DNA of 64,000 nt from Chelativorans multitrophicus (GTDB lineage: Bacteria; Pseudomonadota; Alphaproteobacteria; Rhizobiales; Rhizobiaceae), in NCBI RefSeq assembly GCF_011317445.1, contig NZ_JAAAPL010000001.1, positions 930,001 through 994,000 on the forward strand, in the 5' to 3' direction. How positions within the stretch are numbered: position 1 is the first letter of the stretch; each line of letters starts with the position of its first letter. The notes beneath the pieces are model-generated. The model made no database searches. It saw only the letters and a list, made by a program, of their open reading frames with translations, and was not told the origin of the DNA. Shown here one piece after another: positions 54,217-63,800 of the stretch. Made by a program: the position numbers and the translations under genes.

Positions 54217-55260
54217 ATGCAGCGATACGATGAAAATCCGCAGCCCGGTAGCCGCCCACGCTTGCGCATCGGCTTTGTCCTAGCGCGCCGGTTCACGCTA
54301 TCGGCCTTCGCCAATTTTGTTGATGTGTTGCGGCTGGCCGCGGACGAAGGGGACCGTTCTCGCCCAATCCACTGCAGCTGGAAAGTGCTCTCGGCCACCA
54401 TGAGCCCGGTCGCCTCGAGCTGCGGCATCGCCGTCACACCGGACGAGCACCTGGGCGATCCGACGCGATTTGACTACATCGTCGTCGTGGGCGGATTGAT
54501 CAAGGAGATCGAAAATCTCGACCCGGAATACATCGTTTTCCTGCGCCGCGCGGCGGAGGCAGGCGTGCCCCTCGTGGGGGTGTGCACCGGCGCCTTCATC
54601 CTCCACCGCGCCGGACTAATGCAGGGCTACCGGTGTTGCGTGAGCTGGTTCCACCACCATGATTTTCTAGAACAGTTCGATGGGCTGGTCCCGGTTTCCG
54701 ACCAGATCTTCGTGGTGGACCGTGAGCGGCTAACCTGTTCGGGCGGTGCCAGCTCCGCCCACCTGGCGGCTTTCCTGGTGGATCGGCACATCGGCCGCTC
54801 GGCCGCGCGCAAGAGCCTGCACATAATGATCATCGACGAGGCGATGGCGGCCGAGGATCCCCAGCCTGGCCTGCCGCTGGAACTGAAGACGCAGGATGTT
54901 CTGGTGCGCAAGGCGTTGTCACACCTGCAGCAAAACCTCGATAACCCGCCGACGATTTCGACTGTCGCCGCGCGCCTCGGCGTCAGTCGCCGCAAGCTCG
55001 AGCGCCATTTCAACAATGCGCTCGGGCTGACCCCGAGCGAGGCGTTTCTGCGGGTAAGATTAACACAGGCCCGCTTCCTGCTCGGCAGATCAAGCAGGTC
55101 CGTGACGGACATCGCGGCCGCGACCGGATTTTGCGATCTGTCGCATCTGATCCAGGTATTCCGGCAACGCGAAGGGGTAACGCCGGAAGCGTGGCGCCGT
55201 CAGATACGCAAGCAGCCGCAGCCCGATTTGACAGAGGCAGATATGCTCTTTCCGGCCTAG
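54217..55260 (+). CDS. GlxA-family AraC-type regulator, probable sox activator
   Basis: 347 residues: a DJ-1/PfpI-like N-terminal domain (LVGVCTGAFILHRAGLM; Cys at the elbow) and a C-terminal AraC domain (LGVSRRKLERHFNNALGL, IAAATGFCDLSHLIQVFRQR). It belongs to the group that includes GbdR and CdhR, which respond to glycine betaine metabolites. Being divergent from soxBDAG, it most likely activates those genes in response to sarcosine, dimethylglycine or betaine. ATG 54217 starts the conserved part; the longer frame runs antisense to soxB. Confidence 0.9.
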   Translation: MQRYDENPQPGSRPRLRIGFVLARRFTLSAFANFVDVLRLAADEGDRSRPIHCSWKVLSATMSPVASSCGIAVTPDEHLGDPTRFDYIVVVGGLIKEIENLDPEYIVFLRRAAEAGVPLVGVCTGAFILHRAGLMQGYRCCVSWFHHHDFLEQFDGLVPVSDQIFVVDRERLTCSGGASSAHLAAFLVDRHIGRSAARKSLHIMIIDEAMAAEDPQPGLPLELKTQDVLVRKALSHLQQNLDNPPTISTVAARLGVSRRKLERHFNNALGLTPSEAFLRVRLTQARFLLGRSSRSVTDIAAATGFCDLSHLIQVFRQREGVTPEAWRRQIRKQPQPDLTEADMLFPA

Positions 55261-55462
55261 CCAATCGCTCCGATAGTCTAGTTGCTGACCACGCCTTTGT
55301 GGATGTGAGCATATATCCGGCTGGAGAGTGGATGGGACCACGATGCCGCCGTTGGAATTAATGTGAATTGCTGCACGGCTATCGTATGGAATTGCCGATG
55401 TTGCCGTGCGTAGTTACCATGGGCGATAGCCCGAAGGGCGGACCCGGCCTAGGGACGACGAT

Positions 55463-56605
55463 ATGGATTTCGATCTGAGCGAGGAGCAGGTCGCCGTCGC
55501 CGAAACGGCGCGGTCCTTCGCTGACGAGGAGCTTGCCCCTTTTGCGATCCAGTGGGATCGCGACAAGCATTTTCCGCTGGAGACGCTGCGCAAGGCCGGC
55601 GCGCTTGGGATGGGCGGCATCTATGTCGCGGAGGCGAGCGGCGGCACCGGGCTCGGCCGGGTGGAATCCGTTATCACCATCGAGGCGCTGGCGACCGGCT
55701 GCCCCTCAATCGCGGCCTATATCTCCATCCATAACATGTGCGCCTGGATGATCGACTGCTTCGGCAATGACGAGCAGCGCCGGCGCTGGTTGCCCCAAAT
55801 GATCGCGATGGAGTGCCTCGGCAGCTATTGCCTTACCGAGCCAGGCTCGGGCTCGGATGCCGCAGCCTTGACGACACGGGCGATCCGCGACGGCGACGAT
55901 TATGTCGTGACCGGTCAGAAGCAGTTCATCTCTGGAGCTGGGGCCGCGGGCGTCTACATCGTCATGGTGCGCACAGGCGGCGACGGCCCCAAAGGGATCT
56001 CGGCGCTGGTAATCCCGGCCGATACGCCGGGCCTATCCTTCGGCGCCAACGAGCACAAGATGGGGTGGAACGCCCAGCCGACGCGGGCCGTCGTCCTGGA
56101 CGGCGCGCGCGTTCCCGTCGCCAACCGCCTCGGCGCGGAAGGGGATGGCTTCAAGATCGCCATGGCAGGCCTTGATGGCGGCCGCCTGAATATCGCGGCG
56201 GCTTCGCTCGGCGGCGCACAGGCGGCATTCGAGAAGGCGGTGGCCTATATGCGCGAGCGCCGTGCCTTCGGGCAGGCACTCATAAATTTCCAGGCCCTGC
56301 AGTTTCATCTGGCCGACATGGCGACGGAGCTGGAGGCCTGCCGCACCTTTCTGTGGCGTGCGGCCGAGGCGCTGGAGAGGAAGGCGCCGGACGCAACGCG
56401 GCTCTGCGCCATGGCCAAGCGCCTGGTGACGGACCGCTGCTTCGAGGTGGCCAACAAGGCTTTGCAGCTGCATGGCGGCTATGGCTATCTCGCCGAATAC
56501 GGCATGGAGAAGATCGTGCGCGATCTGCGCGTGCATCAAATTCTTGAGGGCACGAACGAGATCATGCGCATGATCGTGGCCCGCTCGATCTGCGCAGAGA
56601 AGTGA
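55463..56605 (+). CDS. Acyl-CoA dehydrogenase, isobutyryl-CoA-dehydrogenase-like
   Basis: 380 residues with the standard three domains. The FAD/substrate segment is CLTEPGSGSDAAAL, and the catalytic base is E362 in EGTNEIMRM. MDFDLSEEQVAVAETARSFA is the typical start. The sequence most resembles branched-chain (isobutyryl-CoA) dehydrogenases of valine breakdown, but no other valine-pathway gene is adjacent, so the substrate remains a guess. Confidence 0.88.
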   Translation: MDFDLSEEQVAVAETARSFADEELAPFAIQWDRDKHFPLETLRKAGALGMGGIYVAEASGGTGLGRVESVITIEALATGCPSIAAYISIHNMCAWMIDCFGNDEQRRRWLPQMIAMECLGSYCLTEPGSGSDAAALTTRAIRDGDDYVVTGQKQFISGAGAAGVYIVMVRTGGDGPKGISALVIPADTPGLSFGANEHKMGWNAQPTRAVVLDGARVPVANRLGAEGDGFKIAMAGLDGGRLNIAAASLGGAQAAFEKAVAYMRERRAFGQALINFQALQFHLADMATELEACRTFLWRAAEALERKAPDATRLCAMAKRLVTDRCFEVANKALQLHGGYGYLAEYGMEKIVRDLRVHQILEGTNEIMRMIVARSICAEK

Positions 56606-56612
56606 CGGCAAG

Positions 56613-56636
56613 CGGGCACGGCGGAAGCTGTGCCCG
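56613..56636 (+). terminator. Hairpin after the acyl-CoA dehydrogenase gene
   Basis: CGGGCAC (56613-56619) pairs with GTGCCCG (56630-56636), starting eight bases after the stop. No T-run. Confidence 0.5.
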
Positions 56637-56729
56637 AAGAGGCCTCAGATAGGCGCATGGCGAGAGGTTTGGCGGAGAGGTGGTTCAGAGATCGTCAATG
56701 GCCGTGGCGGAAAGCCACGCCAAATCGCT

Positions 56730-57179
56730 TCAACCCGCCGCAAGCTCCGTCAGTCTGCGGTATGCGGGTTTAAAGCCCCTGAGCGAGATATCGGCCCGCA
56801 CCGGTTGGCCGTTGTTGGCGGTCATCAGAACGCTCGCGGCGGCGGCGGACTCCAATGCTTCCAAGGCAGCGTCCGCAAGGTCGATCTCAGCCACGCAGCC
56901 ATCCGGCAGGCAGGTTCGGTAGGCTCCGCGCAAAATCTCCTGTCCGGCGATCTCGATGCGGAAGCCTTCGGATAGGAGCAGCCCGAACGGCATGACCAGT
57001 GTTGCGTTTGGCCCCTCCTGCTCTCCCTTCGTGATCGCGAACAGAAGCACACGCTGGCGCGTTTCCGGCTGGATCAGTTCCTGGGACATCCGGCACATCC
57101 GTCGCGCGCCCTCACCCGCCTTGACGGACTGCACGGTCCACGCCTCATAGGTTTCAGAAAGTGTTGTCGGTTCCTGCAT
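56730..57179 (-). CDS. IalB-family protein lacking a signal peptide
   Basis: 149 residues with the invasion-associated locus B pattern: YEAWTVQSVKAGEGARRMC, LVMPFGLLLSEGF and RTCLPDGCVAEI with the conserved Cys pair. It starts two bases after the stop of the first IalB-like gene. The predicted start is the ATG at 57179; neither it nor the longer frame (57239) begins with a signal peptide, unlike usual members of this family. It may depend on its partner or act in the cytoplasm. Confidence 0.8.
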   Translation of the reverse strand: MQEPTTLSETYEAWTVQSVKAGEGARRMCRMSQELIQPETRQRVLLFAITKGEQEGPNATLVMPFGLLLSEGFRIEIAGQEILRGAYRTCLPDGCVAEIDLADAALEALESAAAASVLMTANNGQPVRADISLRGFKPAYRRLTELAAG

Positions 57180-57180
57180 G

Positions 57181-57747
57181 TCAGTTGCTCCCGGCGTCCT
57201 GCAGTGCCTCGAGCCGATCAGCGGCATCCCCCAGGCCAATCAAGGAGATCGGGAATACAACTTCGGCTGCATCCGCAGTCTGCACCCTCACCTGCAGCTT
57301 CCCGCCGGCGCGAAGTGCCGCGACCGCATCAGCGTCCAAATCGAGCGGAACCACGCAGCCCACCGGGAGACATGTAAGGAAAGGCCGAGCCTCCTGCTGA
57401 GCCGCCTCGTCAATCTGGAAAACCGCACCCGCATCCAGCATCAACCCGAACGGAAGCACGAGATTGCCCGAGAGGGAGCCTTCGCCGCCGCTACGCAGTT
57501 CGATCGCCAGCACGCGCTGACCATTCGGCTGAACCTGCTGCTGGGATATGACGCAAACCTTTTGCGGCGCGCTCTGACAGGCAAGGCTCCAGTCCTGATA
57601 GGTTTCCTGGAGTGAAGAGGCGCCGCCGGGCAGCGACGAAATCTCGCCAGGCGTCGAGTTCGCCTCTTGCGCGACCGCTCCGCCGGTAAGGATTGTGAAA
57701 ACTGCCGCCATCGCTGCGCAGTGCTTACGCGAGGTTTTCATCAGCAC
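57181..57747 (-). CDS. IalB-family secreted protein
   Basis: 188 residues with a signal peptide (AAMAAVFTILTGGAVAQ) and an IalB domain: YQDWSLACQSAPQKVC, LVLPFGLMLDAGAV, FLTCLPVGCVVPLD. In Bartonella IalB aids red-cell entry, but most homologues in other alphaproteobacteria are envelope proteins of unknown role. GTG 57747 has AAGGA nine bases upstream. It pairs with the next gene. The 141 bases upstream, before the autotransporter end, show no other gene. Confidence 0.88.
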   Translation of the reverse strand: MLMKTSRKHCAAMAAVFTILTGGAVAQEANSTPGEISSLPGGASSLQETYQDWSLACQSAPQKVCVISQQQVQPNGQRVLAIELRSGGEGSLSGNLVLPFGLMLDAGAVFQIDEAAQQEARPFLTCLPVGCVVPLDLDADAVAALRAGGKLQVRVQTADAAEVVFPISLIGLGDAADRLEALQDAGSN

Positions 57748-57888
57748 GAACGATCATCCTTCTTGTTGTTCGAGAGCACAGCCGGCGTCTGGCGCGGACT
57801 GGTTGCTGGCGCGAGGCGGTCACGCACGGGTGAACGCCTCGAGGCCATGGATTGCGGTGAGTGCCTGCACGCTTTCAAGACGCGTGGC

Positions 57889-60800
57889 TCACCATTTCAC
57901 ATTGAAGCCGAGCTCGGCGCCCAGGCCATAATTGTCGCCGGCATCCTTGAACGTGCTGCGGACCGACGCCTCACCAAAGATCGTGAAGCGACCATTGTCG
58001 AGGCTCAGCGAACCGCCCAGTCCGAGGCCACCCGACAACGGATGGTTATCGCTGACCACACGCACGCCCGACACATCGACCTGTGAGCCGTCGCTGAAGT
58101 CATAATAGACATTGGCGATGCCATAGATATGCGCCTTGCCAACCTGCCCGCCTGCACGCGTCAACTCGTTCTCGTAATCGACGGAGAGCCCCAAGCGGCC
58201 GACCAGCCTGTCGCCGTCTTCGAGGGAAACGGCGGCTCCGTACGGATCGATGAAGTCCTCGAAATCGACCGAGGAATGGGCGAGCTGGGCTTGCGGCGTC
58301 AGCGACCAACCGTCATTCAGTTCGATCACCTGTCCTGTCTCGATACTGAGCGCGTAACCGAAGGCATCGTTGCCATCGATCAGCGTCCTCCCGAGCGTTG
58401 CGGAAGCGAGATCGGCGTCATACCACGTGCCCTGCGCCTGAGCGTCGACATAAAACCCTTCATTGCCGAGCCAGGTGAGCGTGCCCCCGACGCCGTAGCC
58501 GGTGGCATTGATCGAGCCAGCGCCGAACCTCGATGAGATATTCGATGATATAGTTCCGTAATGCGCGGTAACGCCGCCCATGAGGACGCCGGCACCGCTC
58601 TCGTGGAGCATGCTTTCCATGCCTGCCTGGAGTCTCCAGGTCGTCACGTCATAATCGGTGCCGGTCGTAGACCTCTCAGGATCAACGCTCGCATGCGCTG
58701 CCTCGATGCGAGCCCAGATCGGGCTGCCGCCGGCCGAGCCCGTTTGCGCGTCCGCGCCGCTCCAGGACCGGTTGCCGACCCGCTGCTGATAGGTGCCGAG
58801 TTCGTTGAAGCTCTGCAGGACGCCTGGATAGGCCTCATAGAGAGGCACGCCGGGCGCATAGAGCGGCTGCGGATCTGGATCGTCCGGATGCAGAGATGCC
58901 GAGCGCAGATACCAGTCGCCGTCGTTCGGCGTCGAGACGCCGCCCTTGTAGAGGCGGTATGCATAGGCACCGCCGACCACAGCCTGCTGGCCTTCAAAAA
59001 CGTAGTCGCCGTCGAGCGAGAATGTGCCGTTCGAGGCGCCGCCCACATCGATGATCCTGATGCCCTCCACCGTCTGCGCACCGGCCCCGTCGAGGTTGAT
59101 CACCCTGACCTCGCTGGTACCGGAAGTGTCGCCGGTCACGACGAGCCGGTCGGTCGGCGAGGCGTCGTCGCCGAGCACGGCCTCGATCTCCAGCGTGCCG
59201 CCGTCGCCCGCGTAATCGCCGGCGACCGTCAGCGTGCCAATAGAATTGCCCGGCGCCACAGTGCCGCCCGCGAAATTGTTCGTATCGCAGACGGTACCTG
59301 TACCCTGCAGCCGGCCGCCGTCGCGCACGTTGATCACGCCGCAGAGGCTTCCGTTGACGGCCAGCGTGCCACCTGCCACCGAGGTGGTGCCGGTAAAGGC
59401 GGAACTGTCGCCATTGAGCGTCAGTGTGCCGGCGCCGGACTTGGTGAACACTCCAGCGCCGGAAACCGCGCCAGTCGAGGTCAGTATCGTTCCGGCATCA
59501 ACCAGGAGAGTCCCAGTGCCGGCGATGTTGAGCGAGCGCCCGCTCTCGAAGCGGGCAGTCGTCTGCAGCGTACCGCCGGCAAAGCTGATGGCGCCGCTGG
59601 CATCGCCGAGATTGGCATCTACCGAGACCTGCAACGTGCCGCCGTTGACCGCCGTGCCGCCGCTGTGAGTATTGGTTCCAGAAAGCACCAGCGTGCCGAG
59701 ATCGGTCTTGACGAGCTGTGAGCTGCCTGAAAGGCCGGCGGAAATGGTGGCGACCATGCCCGAGCCTGCATCCGTGCCGTCTCCCACGCGGATCGTGACC
59801 ACAGGTCCGTCGAGGCCGATCCTGTCACCTTGGATCTCGTAACCGTCGACGGCGAACTGAATCCCGGAGACGACGACCTGGCCGAGACTGTCGTCGACCG
59901 TCACGATGCCGGCCGTGCCAGAGAATATGGCAAACGATCCGTCGGTGAAGGCCGCGTTGACCGCGCCGGAGCCGTCGGCCCAGTTGTCGTTGCCGAGCGA
60001 GTTCTGCCACACGCCGTCGCCGCCCTGGATGGCACGGTCGAACTTCGGACCTCCTGCTCCGTCCCAATAATTGAGCGTCAGCCCGTTGGTGTTGACGAGA
60101 TTGACCTGGTTGGCGATAGCGGTCAGGACGTACGTCCCGGCCAACGGCATGACCCCGAGAGTGAGTCCATTGTTGGTCAGGGTGCCGGCGTAATTGAAGA
60201 GGCGGTAGATGCCCGGCCCAAAGCTGCCGCCGGCCGTCTCGGTGACGTTCAGCGTGCCATCGAGGGTAAGATTGCCGCCGACGGTGACGAGATCGTTGAG
60301 CGCCCCGCCCGCAACATTTGCCTCCCCGAGGGAATAGTTGAGGATCGACCCGCCCGAGAGCGTCAGGTCGCCTGCAATCGCGAGCGTGCCGGGCGTGCCG
60401 TCCGCCGCGCCGGGCGATAGTGTCGCCCCGTCGGCGACCGTGACGCTGCCGCCGATCGTACCACCGCCGCCGATCGTCGCACCACCGCCAACGGAGACGA
60501 GCCCGGTTGCCGCACTCTGGTCGCCCTCGACATAGAGGCCGCCGGAGGAAACAATGGTCGGGCCGGCATAAGTATTGCTACCCGTCAGCGTCAGATTGGC
60601 GCTGCCGGCCTTGGTGAGGCCTCCGGAGCCGCCGACAATGCCGGAAAGGGTCAGGTCCGCATCGGTGAGCAACGTGCCGCCAGCGGCGTTGAGGGTGATG
60701 CTGCGGGCCGTCGTCTCGGCCAATGTGTTCTGCAGCGTGCCGCCGTCAAGCGTAATGCCGCCGGCCGCATCGCCGAGATTTGCGTCGCTGGTGAACTGCA

Positions 60801-63800
60801 GCGTTCCTTCCCGGATAACGGTTCCGCCGGTGTAGGTGTTGGTGCCCGTCAGCACGAGAGTGCCGAGATCGCGCTTGACCAGTTGCGCATCACCCTGAAG
60901 CACGGAGGTGATGGTGGCGACATACCCTGCGCCCGGCGCCGTGCCGTCACCGACGCGGATGATCGCCTGCGCCCCGTCGAGCGTGACGGCGTCGCCCTGT
61001 ATGAGGTAGCCGCCGGAGGCGAACTGCATGCCGGTGACCGCAACCTGTCCGCTGCCGCTGTCGACATCGACCGTACCAGCCGTGCCGCCGAAAATGGCGA
61101 AGCTGCCGTTTGAGAACGCCGCGTTGATATTCCCGGTCTCGTCGGTCCAATTGTCGTCGCCGGCCGCCCGCCAGGTGCCGTTGCCGCCCGCAACGAGATC
61201 GTCGTCCTTGGGACCGCTGTCGCCATCCCAGAAGTTCAAGGTCATCGAGCTGATCTCGACGAGGTTCACCTGGCCTTCGATCGAAGTCTGAACCACATGA
61301 ACTGGAGAGCTCTCGGAAAGCCCGAGATCGGTCAGCGTCCCGCCATAGCTGATCACCCGATAGATGCCGGGGCCGAAATTGCCGCCGGGCGTCTCGGCAA
61401 CGTTTATTGTGCCGTCGAGCGTGAGGTCGCCCTCGATGATGGTCAGATCATTGTAAGGACCCCCGACGACGCCGGCCTGCCCGAAGTTATAATTGAGCGT
61501 CGCACCGGCAGCCAGATCGAGATTGCCATTGATGGTGAGCGTTCCAGGCGCAACGCCGAGATCGCCGGGATTGAGAGCGCCGCCATCGAGAATGGCCACG
61601 TCGCCACCGATGGTGCCGATGCCGCCCAGGCTACCGCCGACTTCCACAGTCGTGGTGCCGGTCGCCGCCGTCTGGTCGCCATTGATGATGAGAGTTCCCG
61701 CGCGCACAGCCGTCGTTCCGGTATAGCTGTTGCCGGCAGTGAGGATTGTGATGCCGCTACCGATCTGCTCGACTGCGCCGCTGCCCGAGATCAAGCCGGA
61801 GAACGCATAGCTGTTGCTCCGGTTGAAGGCGAGCGTGCCGTCGTTGGCGACGTTTCCGGTGATAGATCCCGATTCCCCGCCATCGCCGAGCTGCAGCGTG
61901 CCTGCGCTGATCGTCGTGCCTCCGGCATAGGTATTGGTGCCGGTGAGCGTCAGGCCGCCGGCGCCATCCTTGGTCAGCGCGCCCGTTCCGCTAATGGTAT
62001 TGGTCAGCGTCAGGGTCGTTGCCGTGAGCGCCTCGAAAGTGCCGCCAGCGGCATTGAGGGTCACGTTTCGGGCAGCGCTGAAGGAGGCGATGGTGTGCAG
62101 CGTGCCGCCATTGAAGGTAAGCCCGCCGGCCGCGTTGCCGAGATTAGCATTGGCCGAGACCTCGACCCTGCCGCCATTGACGAAGGTTCCACCCTGATAG
62201 GTGTTGGCGCCGGCCAGTACCAGCGTGCCAGCACCGGTCTTGGTGAGCGCGCCGGTTCCTCCGACCGCGCCATTGAGCGTGAGAGTATCGAGCGCCTCGA
62301 AGGTACCGCCGCCGGTATTGAGCGTGACAGCGCGGGACGAAACCACAGCGGCCGTATTGCGCAGTGTACCGCTATCGAAGCTGAGCGCCCCGCCGGCCGC
62401 GCCGAGATTTGCGTTGGAGGCGATCTCGATGACACCGCCGTTGATGGCGGTGCCGGACGTATAGGTATTGGTGCCCGAAAGCACCAGCGTACCAAGATCC
62501 GTCTTCACGAGCTGGGTTGCGCCGGAAAGGTTCGAGGCGATGGTGGCGACATAACCTTCCCCGTCGGCGGTGCCGTCGCCGACGCGGATGACGGACTGCA
62601 GACCCATCTGAGAGCTGTCGTCGATGAGCTCGATGCCATCGCCCTCGATCAGATAGCCGCCGGACGCGAACTGCATGCCCAGCGCCTCGACCTGACCGCC
62701 GGTATTGTCGACGTCAACCGTTCCCGCCGTGCCCTGGAAGATGGCAAAGCTCGCATTGGCGAAGGGCGCAGCGAAGATGCCGGTGCTATCGGTCCAGTTG
62801 TCGTCGCTGCCGGCGCGCCAGGTGCCGTCGCCGCCGTTGACGGCGCTGTTGGAATGCGGGCCAGCATCGCCGTCCCAGAAGCTCAGCGCCAGGCCCGTCG
62901 AGTTGACGAGGTTGACTTGATTGGCAACCGCGGTCTGCACAAAATAGTCGGGCGAAGCGACATTAAGGCCATTGTTGGTGAGCGTCCCGCCATAGTTGAA
63001 GATGCGGTAGACGCCGGGACCGAACGTGCCGCCCGAGGACTGGGTGATGTTGATCGTGCCGTCCAGGGTAAGATTGCCCCCGACGGTGATCAGGTCGTTT
63101 AGAGCACCGCCGACCACACCCGCCTGGCCGAAATTGTAGTTGAGCGCCGCACTGCTGTTCAGCGACAGGTTTCCATTGATCGCAAGAGTACCCGGCGCGC
63201 TGCCGGCATTGCCGGGGCTGAGGGCGCCGAGGACGGTGACACTGCCACCGATCGTGCCGGTCCCGCCCAGGGTTCCCGCAAAGCCAACCGTGGTAGGTCC
63301 GGTCGCGCCGGATTGATCGCCGTTGATGATGAGCGTGCCGGCATTGACGCCGGTATTCCCCGCATAGCTGTTGTCACCGGTAAGCGTCGTGATGCCTGTG
63401 CCGGCCTTGAGCAGGTTGCCGGTGCCCGAAATCACGCCATCGAAGGTGTATTCGCTGTCAAGGTTGAAGACGAGCGAGCCGTTGTTAGTGACCGTCGGCG
63501 TCGCCAGCGCGCCTGCTGTCGCGCCATTGCCGACCTGCAGGGTACCGGCCGAAATGGTTGTGCCGGCACTGTAGCTGTGGTTGCCGGTCAGGAGGAGCAA
63601 ACCGCCCAAGGTTTTGTTGAGGCGCTCGAACCCGGCAAAACTGCTTCCCTGCAGGGTCAAGGTGGCAGCATTGTTGGCCTGCAGCGTATCGCTACCCGCG
63701 CCGCCTGTGACCCCGCCGGCAATCGTGGCGCCATCGTTGAGCGTCAGAGTATCGTTGCCGCCGCCGAGCGCCAAAACGCCCGCGCCCGTGTTAAGCGTGC

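Noticed and set aside
58128-59721. Several plus-strand frames opposite the autotransporter barrel
   Set aside because: They lack ribosome sites and domains and follow from codon bias on the real strand.
61297-63102. 601-residue plus-strand open frame
   Set aside because: A mirror of the repetitive autotransporter passenger; its composition follows the repeats on the other strand.
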